A stretch of DNA of 64,000 bases from Hevea brasiliensis (lineage: Eukaryota; Streptophyta; Magnoliopsida; Malpighiales; Euphorbiaceae), in assembly GCF_030052815.1 (NCBI RefSeq), contig NC_079496.1, forward strand, positions 44,851,593 through 44,915,592, read 5' to 3'. The position numbers and the translations under genes were made by a program. A model generated the notes under the pieces. The model saw only the letters and a list, made by a program, of their open reading frames with translations, ran no database searches and had not been told where the DNA came from. Shown piece by piece: positions 11,107 to 23,832 of the stretch (the first letter of the stretch is position 1; each line of letters opens with the position of its first letter).

Positions 11107-13862
11107 ACACAGTTCATAGATAATTACAGCAAAAATATGATTTCAAGAGTTTATAATGTACATAACAAAAGTTTACAAAATACAAAATGGCAAAATATCA
11201 AAATATCCCAGATGGCCTAATGTTCTACCAAATGCACTGCAATGTGAGGTGACTCTGAACTCTGAGTGCAGATATGATGGCTCACCCAGTATACGGTCTG
11301 CTGGACTCCCGGCTAAGTCTCGATTACTGCGTGGCAAAGCGACGCGCTAAGCAATTCTGCTTAGTGGTGACAATATAAAATAAAATAAAATAAATTAAAA
11401 TAAAATATGCAGAATGAATATTTACATTTCTGGGTAGACTTAGTTTCTAATATTTTTTGCAGTGTTATTCGATTTAAGTTTGGTAAAATTTATTAACATT
11501 GCCCGAGTAACCTAATTTAGTCAACTGGACTGGACAAACTGGTAAACTGGCACTGGGTACTAAGTACCTCGGACCATCACACCATCGGTCACATTGTGTC
11601 TCCCGGTGTGCAATGAGCGACTAATAAGTGTAATAATTATCGGGATTAAACCCAAGTATAACAACTCAATATCATAGCCAAAGGCTATTATGTTCTGAGA
11701 ATGGCATGGGAAGCCATGAAACACGAGAATGGCATGAAGCCATGCAGCGATCGCTAACAGAACCTAGTGGCATGCCAACCTATCCAATCCAATCACATTA
11801 GGCCTACTAGGGCATTTAGCACTTTTCATTTAAGTAATTCTTTGAAATTGTATTTTTATGATTACTATTCACTTCATTGGTCAACTAAAATGTTGACTTT
11901 TGCATTGGCAATAGGTAAATTAATTTAAATATCATCAACATACCACATTTTGCATTTTTAACTTGTTGGTATTGATTGCCAATACCATCCCTAAGCTTAA
12001 TGATAATTAGACAAAAATTTCAGTTTTCATGCTTTGTCTTTACTGTTCCATTAGTCATCTTTGCAGTGGAATTTTGAAAAAGTAATCAACATGAAAGTTG
12101 TTCCTTATTTTGTCTAGATGAATTTCCTTTTTTAAATCACTCAATTTGGAGTTTTGTAGCTCAAGTTATGGCCTAAATACCATAACTGGCCGGATTGGGT
12201 AGATTCCAAAATTCGGCAAAGCGATTACGCGGTTGGTGACTCAAGTTTGGTTGGCAATTTGACTAGGTTATGATCATAATTTGGGTCAGGTTTCTTCATG
12301 AAAGTTGTTGGTCTATACGTCACCTTGTTTCTGGTAAAGTTCAGATCAATTGGACCTTTCTACATTGAGTTATGGCCAAATGACCAAATACTGTTCATTT
12401 GGTCATTTTGCCCAGGCAGAGTGCAGGTCACCCGAATTAGGGCAAGCTTTTGGTCAAGTTGGTTTGGTTTTCTGGGCATGGTTTCTTCATCAAAGTTGTG
12501 CCATTATATGTCTAGTTTCATGTACAATTGGCCAAACACCAATTGAACCTCTACAATTCAATTTATGGCTGTCCAAACAGGCTGGACTCACAGCCAAACC
12601 TGCAGGTTACACAAGGCAGCCACTCCAACCTCAAATCCCACAACCCAATTCACTTCATTTCTAGTTCAAACCAAACCAAATGGTCACTAATTGACCATTA
12701 AAACCTACTTCCATCATCACAAGATCAAAGTCTCATTTTTCAACCCAAACCCTAACTCAACAATTTAAAACTCATGCATTTTCACTTTATTTCATCAATC
12801 TACTTAGCAAATACATATTGTGGGCAGCCCTAATACCCTTTTAACTTCATTAAATTCAACACCATCAAACCCTAACCATGGCTGCTAAAAATAAGGGATG
12901 GCATACCAATGTCTTTCATCAAGTTTCTTTGTCATTTAATCACCAATATAGTGCTTAAACATGAAATTGAATTGAAATTTAAGGTTTTGGTCACTAACCT
13001 CTTATGGAGTGAGATTTCTCACTTACTAGGGTTCCTTTTTTCCTTTTCTTTTTGCTCCCAAAAGACTTGCCAAGAGGTAAGAACACTTTTTTGTGTTGCT
13101 AGGTTAGGGTTTTGTTGGGTAGAAAGTGGTGGAATCAAGCTTTGAAAAGCTTGGTTTTGGTTAACTATGGAGGAGGTGGTGACGCCAAGAAGAAGAAAGG
13201 AGAAGGTCTTCTGATTTTTTTTTTCATTTTCTGCCCATTTAGCCTCTTTTAAATAAGATTATGCCATGTGTCAAGTTTTGATTGGTTGGGAGAATTTTAA
13301 TGACATCATTATGATGTCATTATTCCATTTTCTTTCAATTTCTCACCATTTCTTGTCTATTTAATTTCAATTAAATTTTTAACAACATTTATTCATATTT
13401 TATGTCATATAATTCATTTACATAAATGGACAAGTTGGTCAAAAATCATCTCTGAAGACGAAATGACCAAAATGCCCTCCGTTTGGCTTACCGAGCCAAA
13501 ATTGTGTGTACCGATAGAAAAATTTTTCTAAGTATTTTCTTGGCATTCTAATGCCATAAGAACCTTAATAACCCTTCTCCGGAGTCTCAATAATTATTTT
13601 ATAATTTTTCCCCCTGGTCTAGGGCTGCTAACGGCCTTCACCGTCACTTCCCTTTCGGGTTACCCATCCCTGGTGTTTCGGCTCGTTTAACCTTAGTGTA
13701 TTTGGTTTCTAAAATTTTTCTTTGATTTTTATGAGCATTATTTAGTTACTTAATAACTCCTCACTCTAGTCTATTTATAATTTCAAATATTCTAGCTGCC
13801 CGGACCGACATTAGTCACCGGAACAGTAGACTGTACAGACTAGCTAAAGTGATTATGTTACA
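11107..13862 (-). repeat. A2: partial LTR of an A-related Gypsy family, host of element A
   Basis: This stretch resembles the A LTR in order (the region with acgcgctaagcaa and tgcttagtgg at about 11343-11367, then the degenerate repeats, then the 5S-like module at 13636-13700) but is clearly diverged. It begins directly at the end of A, so A inserted into it, and the missing left part should lie outside the window. It ends gattatgttaca at 13862. There the Copia gag I sequence starts, so A2 inserted into I. Confidence 0.8.
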
Positions 13863-14059
13863 CTTTGAGTCTAGAACATATCCAATACGTTCTAAGTTTA
13901 GGACAAGTTTTAAATTTCTGAGCCAATCAGAAAGATTAGGCCCTGTCAACCTATTGTGATCAAGTATGCTCGCAAAGATATTGGATGGTGGTGGTTGTTG
14001 TGTGCTCATTATTATCAGAAAAATTAACTGCAGAAAATAACTAGATTAATTAGCAAATG
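13863..14059 (-). pseudogene. Copia gag fragment (element I), 5' end only
   Basis: The minus strand encodes the Gag N terminus MSTQQPPPSNIFASILDHN through WLRNLKLVLNLERIGYVLDS. It matches the Gag starts of elements B (29928) and C (58320). The matching leader reads on to aattagcaaatg at 14059. The fragment is cut on the left by the A2 LTR and on the right by LTR K, so only about 0.2 kb of this older Copia element is left here. It may be the oldest sequence in the window. Confidence 0.85.
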
Positions 14060-14701
14060 TGTAACGCCGTCACCATCGGTAGTCCATACATTTTACTGTT
14101 CTGATGACTAACGTCTGTGTGGACAGCTAGAATGTCTGGAACTACACTTAAAGGATAGTAAGGAGACATGAAATGATGAAATAAATGATAAAAAAATACA
14201 AGAAAAATTAAGAGAAAATAAAAGAGATGAAATGTAACTAGGTTAAACCTGCCAGGATAGTAGCAATGGGTGACCGCACCGGGAAGTTACGGCGAAGACA
14301 ATTGCTGACCCTAGGACCACGGGGAACCCCGAGAAATATTTTTGGGACTTAATTAAATGTCTACAGAGGTATAATTGACATTGAAAATGTCAAAGAAAAT
14401 TTAGTAAGTCAGTACAAATGAAAACAAAAATTAAAGAAATCGGTAGGTCAAGGATTTAATCGGTAGTACCGAAAAAATTGAAATAGAACTCGAAGAGGGG
14501 CATTTTGGTCAATTAACAGCTGGAGTTGAATTTTGACCTAAATGTCCATGAAAAATAAGTAGTATTAAATTTTGAAAATGCCATAGAAATAGAAAAATTT
14601 ACAAGTAATATAATTTAAGGAAAAAGAGGGCATTAGTGCAATTATGAAAATCTTAGCTTATTATAATGTTTAATGTTAATTAGTGGAGCACTAAGTGGGA
14701 T

Positions 14702-14708
14702 TATATAA
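14702..14708 (+). promoter_or_regulatory. Probable TATA box of LTR K
   Basis: TATATAA in the context ggattatataaggcat, about 640 nt into the LTR. The related H LTR has TTATAAAG at a comparable distance from its own start (45093-45101, minus strand). By position it would be a Pol II promoter element. Confidence 0.55.
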
Positions 14709-16484
14709 GGCATGTGAGGACAAGAATCTGTCATTCATCACCTTCATCTTCCACATTCTCGTTCTTGCCGAATTCATTTCCTCTCCATTGTCCTCCATGG
14801 CCGGCCACACACCAAGCTCCAATCTACCATGATCAAGCCTTGATCCTTATAAGTTCCTTCACTAAATTTAGTCTACACAACTTGGGAAAGGTATTGGCAG
14901 CAAAAGGAAGGAGTTTTGGTGAAGTTTGATCAAGCTCAAAAAATGGTTGGTGCTAGTTTTCCCTTCCTTACTTAATTAAACTTTGTATTAATCTTGAGAT
15001 AAGTTGAATGGTTAAGAAATTTAAGGAATTGGTTGGGTATTTGGTGAATCTCAAATTCAGTAAACATGGAACCAAAAGGGGTTTGATTTGTTTTTACATG
15101 TATTTAATGGTAATTAATGTTGATTAAGGTAATTTAATGTGCTAGTAAGTTAATTTCATGTGTATGTTATGATTGAGCATTTGAATTTGGGGTTTGAGTA
15201 ATTATGGAAGACCTAGGACAAGTGGTAAATTCTAGCAGCCTTAATGAGCTTAGAAGGTTGATAATTTCATGAAATTACTTGGTGATTTATGGTATTGATG
15301 GAGTAGTGAAAGTGTATTGTATATGACTAATTGAAGTATAGGTATTAGCTAATTAAATCCCATATTTAAGAAGTTGATTTTGACTCTTTGAATAAAGGTT
15401 GTGTATTGTGTATTGTATATTGTATATTGAGGACTTATGTATACTGCTGGGAATTAACTAATTTGAGACTTGATGAATGAAATTATAAGTGCTATGAATG
15501 CAAAATTGTAGTTTGGGAGAAGGAGGATTAAACATTAGAAGTGCAATTTGTGTGTTGGCTGTGTGATTGATGAAGGTAGTGTATAATTTGAGTCATAACC
15601 TAATTTGTGTGACTCCAATTGGTATGAGGCCAATTGGAGGTAAAAGTAGGCCTAAAATGGACCAACTTTCATATAGATACCTTGCCAGAATTTTGCCTAA
15701 AAGTGACCTAAAATTTTGACCAAATCCGGACTTGGTAATTTGAAACCTAGAATTTTGACTATATGAACAGTAATCAATCATTTGGCCATAACTCATTGTA
15801 GACAGGTCCAAATGACTTAAAATTTATACCGATGGAAAGCTTAGACATAGGGCTACAACTTTGGTAAAGACACCAAAATCCAGAAATGCCATTAACCAAG
15901 TCAATTTGCTTACCCAATTTGGGATACCAAATCTGCCAGAATTGAAATTGACCTAAAACTTGCTAACCAAATGCAATCTCTCCAGCTTTAGTAAAATGAC
16001 CATAACTTGGTCCATAGAACTCCAAATGCCCTGAAACCAGTGCCAAAATTTCAATAAGACATAGACCTAAAAAATTGGTATTTGGACCAAAACCCAGAAA
16101 CTAAGAGAAATAGGTCAAATAGCCTAATCAAATTGATGCACAAAAATCTTGAAAATGCATAAGTGACCAAGGAATCCAGAATATTCTTTTTAGCATATCT
16201 CCTACTAGAAATCTTCAATTGAAATGAGACATAGCATTCTGGAAACCTAAGAAATAGATCTTCAACTTTGTTTTAGACATCTTCCTCAACTTATGAATGT
16301 AAGAAGCTTAAATTATAGGTCAAAGTTACTGACCTAATTGAGGATTATGTTAGTATAGGACATTTGAGTCCAGTCCAATAATATGGCTATAATAAATTCT
16401 ACAAGACTTGGAAAATTACAACTAAAATTTCTAATTGACCATAAGACATAGGGCAACAAATCCAATGTAGAATGCTAGGCCTAA

Positions 16485-17677
16485 ATGTTACTATAAGCTA
16501 TCCAAATAAATTGGTTAAATTCAATACCAAAACTACCTAGTAAGGGAACCAAAATCCAGAATTGACCTAGTTATGGTTATTTGATCATAACTTGAGTTAT
16601 ACAAAACTAAATGACATGATTCAAAAAGAAAAATAAAAACAAGACATAGAGGAACAACTTCCATTGAGGAAGTGTGGCCAAACAGTAGCCATAAATTGCT
16701 CAATTTGATATGCAAAGACAAGACATTAAAACTGACCCTAAAGAAAGGTTCTAGAAATAAATTCTTGACTTATCCCTAATAAGTCATTACATGCTAAATT
16801 ATGTGAAATAGATATGTGGGACACACTTTTCCCACTTTTCCACTACAAGGTGACATGAAATCAGTTGATACATAAAATGTAAATATGTATAGTACATGAC
16901 ATAAAATAATGAGAGTGATAAATACATAAGTTATATGAATATGTACTTGGGACTTATGTTTCCATTATAATGACATGAAAATGGTATAAAGCATAGATAG
17001 TACATGAAGTGAAATAACAATATGTTATGAACCGTTAATGGTACATAGCATGAAATAATAAAACTATAAGTGCTTAATAAATGTTACTACAAGCTGTCTA
17101 AATAAATTGGTTAAATTCAATACCAAAACTGCCTAGTAAGGGAACCAAAATCCAGAATTGACCTAGTTATGGTTATTTGACCATAAATTGAGTTATACAA
17201 AACCAAATGACATGATTCAAAAAGGAAAATAAAAACAAGACATAGAGGAACAACTTCCATTGAGGAAGTGTGGCCAAACAGTAGCCATAAATTGCTCAAT
17301 TTGATATGCAAAGACAAGACATTAAAGCTGACCCTAAAGAAAGGTTCTAGAAATAAATTCTTGACTTATCCCTAATAAGTCATTACACGCTAAATTATGT
17401 GAAATAGATATGTGGGACACACTTTTCCCACTTTCCCACTACAAGGTGACATGAAATCAGTTGATACATAAAATGTAAATATGTAGAGTGCATGACATAA
17501 AATAATGAGAGTGATAAATACATAAGTTATATGAATATGTACTTGGGGCCTATGTTTCCATTATAATGACATGACAATGGTATAAAGCATAGATAGTACA
17601 TGAAGTGAAATAATAATATGTTATGAACCCTTAATGGTACATAGCATGAAATAATAAAACTATAAAGTGCTTAATAA
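16485..17677 (+). repeat. 596-bp tandem duplication inside LTR K
   Basis: Unit 1 is 16485-17080 and unit 2 is 17081-17677. They are near-identical, starting with atgttact at both 16485 and 17081 and ending gcttaataa. A few substitutions and single-base indels separate them, so the duplication is not brand new. Both units repeat the same noncoding LTR sequence. Confidence 0.9.
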
Positions 17678-17875
17678 TACTAATTTGCCCAAAGTGTACC
17701 TAGACTTATATATTTAGTTGAATCGATTGGTATACCAATTAGGGACTACAGATAGCAGTACTGCCTAGATGAATAATTATTGATTGACAAAATATGTCAG
17801 ATATGATTTCTGACCGCTGGCCTTGTGCCTGACAGGCAGTTGTATATAGGCTATTGTATACCTGCTCACTGGCCT

Positions 17876-19941
17876 TGTGACGCTCATTATCCGTCTACTG
17901 TATAACCGAGCGAGGAGTGCCACATTCGATGCCGGAGCACCCTATCTTGTCTTATCATGTTCATTGTAAATTTTTAATATCATTTAAAAACAGGTATTCC
18001 ATATGTGGAAATTTTTTTTATAACAATTTATTTCTGTGGACACTCGGGCAGAGCTTCCTCTGTTTAATTGGCATCTGGCGGGTTTCACTTGTTAACTGTT
18101 AACAATAATTTCATATCTCTACATGTCATATCATGTTATTTCTGCTCATACAATTTCAAATTCATTCATTCATCTAGAAATTCATGTGCAGAAATTCATA
18201 ATTTTATTTATAATCCAAAATATGTAATTACAATTTTTATTTACATCACAAACTAGTAATTACATCATGATTATACACAATGAACCAAAATACTAATTTA
18301 TACATGGGCCCTACCAAAATATAAAAGATTAATGAGGTGAACTCTAGATTGTATGCAGATCTGGTCAACTACGATAAGAACACTATTGTGGCGGCTGCTG
18401 CTGTGGCGGTTACTGATCTCCAGTACCTATGCGATGGAAAATTCAACACGCTAAGCAAATTGCTTAGTGGTGCATAATCTTAAAGTAGAATAACTAAATG
18501 ATTTAAAATGACAATAATATGTATAATTTCATAATTCTAGGTCAATTTGCATATTTTATAGTACTTTGGAATCAATATATTTATCAGGATCTTGTTTATG
18601 CATATATTTCATTTTCAGTCTCCTTAAACCCATATCAGTGAATTTGTCATCAATTCTAAGACATTTATAAAATTTTTACACTTTGAGAACAATTAAATTT
18701 AATAGTATCTTTTCTTTTCATTTCATTTCTTATATAGTCTAAGTCATTTATGACTTTTTTATACTTTGGAAATAAATTAATTATTAGTATCTTTTCTGAG
18801 TATAAATTTCATTCTCTGACTTTTTAAACTCATATCTGAGTCTTTGGAATCATATCAGTGTATTTGATGTCATATCGGTGTATTTCATGTCATATCTGTA
18901 TATTTGTGCTCAAGTAGCCTATATCAAACTATAATGTTGGATACACAGGAGTATACGGGTTAGACAGCCATATGTCTACCCCAGATACATCCTCGTGCAT
19001 GAGGCCACCGTCAGCACGAGGCTCACCGTCGTGCACGAGGCCTGCTGTCAGGCTTATAAAGCCAGAAATAAGGTTAGGCACAATGGCCAATGGGTAGGCA
19101 TATAGCCTATACAACAATCATATCAGACATATATTATCAGTTCATAATTTGCTCTGTAAGTAGTACTGCTATCTGTGTCCCTAATTGTTATACCAATCGA
19201 TCCAACTATATACATATAAGCCTAGGTATACTTTGGGCAAATTAGTACTATTAAGCACTTATAGTTTTATTATTTCATGCTATGTACTATTAAGGATTCA
19301 TAATATATTATTATTTAACTTAATGTACTACCTATCATTTATACCATTTTCATGTCATTATAATGGGAACATAGATCCCAAGCACTTATTCGTATAACTT
19401 ATGTGTTCATCACTCTCATTACTTTATGTCAGTTACTATACATATTTATAGTATTGTTATTTCATATATGATCGAAACATGGGTTCCCAGTGTATTTTCC
19501 TATGACTTATGTGTTTAGCAAACCATTTAGGTAAATTTATATTTTATGTATCAACTGATTTCATGTCACCTTATAGTGGGAGAGCAGGTCCCACATACCC
19601 ATTTCATGTAATTTAGCAGGTAATGACTAATTAGGGATAAGTCCTTACTAAAAACAATTTAATTCAAGAACCTTTCTTTTGGTTCAGTTTTATTGTTTTG
19701 ACTTTACATATCAAATTGAGCAATTACACATTATTACTTATTTCTTTGAAATGTACATATCACTTTATAGGAAAATAGGTCCCACATACCCCTTTCCTGT
19801 AATTTAGTGTTTAATGGGTTGTTAGGGTTAAATTCCTACCATAAGATAATTTATCTCATGGACCTTTCTTTGGTTTCAATTTTTGTGTCTTACTTTTACC
19901 TATCCATATGATCAGTTTGTAGCCACTGTTTGGCCACACTT
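17876..19941 (-). repeat. J: LTR of the K family in opposite orientation, cut by element D
   Basis: Starts TGTGACGCTCATTATCC, the form of LTR end expected for the minus orientation. Its right half (about 19070-19941) is the reverse complement of K sequence at about 16600-17870, for example around the ccaatcgatccaacta segment near 19193. It stops where the LTR of element D begins (19942), so D inserted into it. The rest of J is not in the window. Confidence 0.75.
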
Positions 19942-21445
19942 TGATGACTGTCGAATCCACCAGAAATTAAATTAACTGAAATCACAAATTATGAAATATT
20001 TTCTGCAGTAAGTGGTAAATCCAAGTCGAACCCTAGAGACTAAATTATTAAATTTCATGCACTTGTGTAATGGAAAAAGAAACCAAGGTTGGGGGGGGGG
20101 GGTAATTCGCAATCCAAAGAAGAAATCAAAAATCAAAAATTAAGAACTAAAATTAAATATGAAATTCTTAAATTAAACAAACTTCAGTCTAAGGTAATTC
20201 ACATTCCAATGCATTGATTTGATCATAGACAAAAGAAATATAATTATCTCTTATTGAATACTTAATGTAGATTTACCAAACAGCGAGGTAAAATTCCTAA
20301 CTTCCCTATATTCATTAATTCGAGCCTAGCACTCTTGTTGACTCTAATTATTAGCTGAATTGGTATTAAGCAATCCTCATCAAATTAATAATTACTTTAA
20401 GAATAAGTAGTTAAGCTGAACAACAATTTATGAAGCATAAATCATTTAATTCACCCTATTATTTCCTTAGGTTATTATCGAAAACTGATATCATAATCAA
20501 TAAAACCTAATTGCTACTCATGTTCAATCTTACAGAACAATTACGAATTATGAAGATGAACTAGCAACATTAGACAATTAACTAATAGGCCTTTTTAGCA
20601 AATCATTCAATAGATCAAAGATAATGAAATTAGAAAATAATAGATATTCAAAAAGACATAAATTAAATTAAGAACCTGGTCTCATAAATCACGCAAAAGA
20701 ACTTGAATCCCTTGAACTAAATTAAAAACTTAGCCACTCATATTCATAGCTTACAAAAAATTAAAGAAGAAAATTGAAGAAATCTAGAATGTGAATGGAG
20801 AATGAAAGTCTAATTTTGAGGTTGAGAGGCTGCTAAATGCTTTTTGTCGGCTGCTGCCTATTCTATATATAATAAATGGCCTAGGGTTAGGTTTAAAAGT
20901 CTTTCTCTCTGTCAAAAACTGCAACTGGAGCAAAATCAGGAAACTGATTATCGACGGATACACGGCCCATGTATCACTACATGGCTCAGGGCTGTGTAAC
21001 TTACTGGAGCTGAATGAGTATGTTTTGCATTGGCACAGAAGGTTACACGGGTCTCTAGGATTTACACAGGTCAAGTTATAATACCCATGAACTTTGTTTC
21101 TTCCTCGGTTCTATAGATTTCTTCTGACAGAATGTTACACGGGTTCATGGTTATGCTTACACGACTCATGTATTTTGTATCAACAACGCTTCTTAATCCT
21201 TTGACCTTTCCAAGCTTCCTTCCATACTTCTATGTTCTGGGACTTCACCAAAAACCCTGAAAAATACAACAAGAGCCAAATTAATGCAAAAGCTAAAAAT
21301 TTCTCCATTTAACACAAATATTTCAATAACTCTTTAAACATATGCCTAACAGATAGTTATACTTTAATCAAATGAATTAGGCATAAAGATACCCTAGAAA
21401 CACCAAATGTGATGGGAGTAAAATTAATAAATTATGCACTTATCA
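19942..21445 (-). repeat. Element D 3' LTR (Athila/Tat-type, 1504 bp)
   Basis: On the minus strand it starts TGATAAGTGCATAATTTATT, directly after a polypurine tract, and ends GATTCGACAGTCATCA. It includes the segment with aaatccaagtcgaaccct (20009 region) that is common in such LTRs, and a run of 12 G at 20091-20102. Left flank is cactt. The right-hand LTR of D is not in the window, so the TSD cannot be tested. Several cacgg-containing dyads occur at 20950-21180. Confidence 0.8.
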
Positions 21446-22541
21446 AATTCCCCCACACTTATTCTATGCTTGCCCTCAAGCATGACTTAAATTCTCAATC
21501 AACTCCACTTAGAAGTTCACTTAACTTCATCCTATCACAACATTTTCTAACAAAAGATTAAAAATTTGAAAGAAGAAGCAAGTAACGTAATAGCAATCAT
21601 AACAAATTCTATCAACACCATACCACTATATCAACAATTCTCTAACACAAAACAAAACGCTTGAAATCAATTAAGCTCACACAATTAAAGTTCCATAAAA
21701 TTTTAAATCAATACATACCAAAACACAGGGCTAATTTATCAAGGCACAACAATTATAACTCTTTGTAAATCTTTGGGGAGATAGAAATGGGTTTTTTTTT
21801 TTGAAATTAGTACTTCTCTCTCGTCACAGTTACTTTTTTTTTTCTTTTTTTCTTTATTTTAACCGTCACCTTCAGAAAAAGTACCTTGCTCATATCCTAG
21901 CTAGCTTTTAGCATGAGAATCGACATGGGGTGTATGAAGACCCTTGGTTACTTTGCTTAACTAAAATAGCGGAGCAATTTTCAAGTTCAACCTTTTATTT
22001 CCCCCAATTTATGCATCTACATATTATAAAGTGCCTTGATAGATTAAACAAAGTTTTGAAATATGCATGACACTAGTTTAAAACACACATAACTAATCAT
22101 TTCACCATTAAATCAAGCCTAAATGATTTATGCAAGAAAAAAATTGCTCTATGGTATGGAGAAGAGGGAAAATCCATCATTAAAGTTACTATTACCTTGC
22201 CTAAAATCTCAAAAATTCAACCTAAAATAGAAAAGTTATTTCAAGGACAAAGCACTTCTCTCTTGGAGTTAATATAAAATCATGAATCAAGCTTATAAGA
22301 ACAAATTTATTTATTTATTTATTTTTTCAAAAATTGTAGCAACAAATTTCTCCTCCCCCACACTTAAACTTACATTGTCCTCAATGTAAAGCCCAAATGC
22401 AAAAGAAAAGAAAAAAATGCTAAAAAATAAAATAAGATAAGGGGAAGAAAACAAATCTGATTGTGGCTAACAAGCCACCCATGGGTTGCCTCCTAAGAAG
22501 TGCTTTTGTTTATCGTCGTTAGCTCGACATGGCAAAGCTCC
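21446..22541 (-). other. Element D 3' noncoding region with polypurine tract
   Basis: About 1.1 kb between the integrase end and the 3' LTR, with no credible coding sequence. Directly next to the LTR (21446-21457) the minus strand reads TGTGGGGGAATT, the polypurine tract. A second TGTGGGGGAGGAG-like purine run lies near 22352-22365. The minus-strand motif GGAGGCAACCCA (22482-22493) is typical just downstream of pol in Athila-like elements. Athila elements may carry an env-like gene here; none is recognisable. Confidence 0.75.
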
Positions 22542-23153
22542 TTAATCCACATAAATTGGGTTACTCAATTTGAGCTCCTTCACTAAATGCTCTTGAAACC
22601 CCTCATAAAATAGCTTGAGTCTATGACCGTTGACCTTGAACACCTTATTAGTTCCTAAACTTTGAATTTCAACTGCACCATAAGGAAACACATTAGTAAC
22701 AACAAAGGGTCCAATCCAACGAGAACGCAACTTACCAGGCATCAGCTTCAGTATGGAATTATACAATAAAACTTTTTGTCCAACCACAAACTGCTTCCTT
22801 AGAATTAGTTTGTCATGGAATGTCTTGGTCTTTTCTTTATAGATCTTAGAATTCTCATAAGCCTCAAGTCGAATATCCTCTAATTCCTGCAATTGTAATT
22901 TTCTTTCCACACTAGCAGTATCCAAATCCAAATTACAATGTCTAATAGCCCAATAAACCTTATGTTCTAACTCAACAGGAAAGTGACCCAACTTACCAAA
23001 TACCAATCTGTAGGGGGACATACCTATGGGTGCCTTATAAGCAGTCCTGTAAGCCCACAAAGTATCATCAAGTCTAAGGCTCCAATCTTTTCTATTTGGC
23101 TTCACTATTTTTTTCAAAATAGACTTGATCTCTCTGTTAGACACCCCTGCTTA
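22542..23153 (-). pseudogene. Element D integrase C-terminal part
   Basis: 200 codons from [13 protein letters not shown] through [21 protein letters not shown], with the [20 protein letters not shown] block (GPY/F-like domain, residues ~140-160), to [12 protein letters not shown]. It is the last part of the strand-transfer enzyme. The residue before VSNREIK, normally the catalytic Glu, is Gly (GGG), and the codon two positions earlier is a stop. The gctta duplication of insertion H lies exactly here (23149-23153 and 45742-45746). The matching N-terminal half is at 45742-46200. Confidence 0.88.
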
Positions 23154-23832
23154 TGTCACACCCTACCCCTCTATAAGGCATAACATGATCCCGTAGTATA
23201 CCTAATGAATTACCAAACTTTGCCTACTGATAACCCATTAAATATACTACAAGAGATTTTAAACCTTTTCTTATTTCTTTTTACAGTGGTGAGCACTTTT
23301 GACAGGTTTTAAATTTTTTTTTTTTTACTGGAGTGAAACCAAATAACAAATCTGAGTATCAGAAATTTCTATAAAAATTTTGGTAGAGTGCCATCTGTAT
23401 TTTGAATAAAATAGTTCTTCAAAATTCTATAAAAAAACACTTCCAATATATATTTCTTCAATCCCAAACTCCAATAATAGTTCAACACAATAAATTTCTC
23501 AACTCAATTCAACATCAATTTTTCAGTGTTTCCAAAAGCTGAGATAAAAGAAATATGTCACAATATTTTTACAAGCTAAAATAATTTACAATTTTAGTTT
23601 ATAACTGCTTAAGACCAAGTACAATATATATATACAGTACACATACAATACAACAAAAACTACAAAATATGGTATACTCCATATACCCGGCGAAATCTCA
23701 AAATGTAGCACAAGCAGCCTACTCTGTTGCTCTATTCGTCTGTCTGCCTGTGGCAGCAATGAAAAAGCTATCACTGAGCCAATGTCTCAATGGTGTACAA
23801 TATTAAGAAAATACAATTTAAAATCATAAACT

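Larger units (their letters stand above)
14060..17875 (+). repeat. K: Gypsy-type LTR, truncated at its 3' end
   Basis: Starts TGTAACGCCG inside the Copia leader (left flank aaatg, no right copy found). It follows the layout of the G/H/F LTR family in the plus orientation: 5S-like module (14240-14300), TATA, then long noncoding sequence with the recurring phrases. It carries an internal 596-bp tandem duplication. It breaks off at 17875 where J starts, before reaching the expected LTR end. Confidence 0.75.

Noticed and set aside
20091..20102. Run of 12 G in the D LTR
   Set aside because: A homopolymer in an LTR position where such elements often have a G-run. Length could also be a sequencing artefact. 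No function can be supported.
21446..22541. An env-like gene at the 3' end of element D
   Set aside because: Athila elements can have one, but no frame, signal peptide or membrane segment is visible here.
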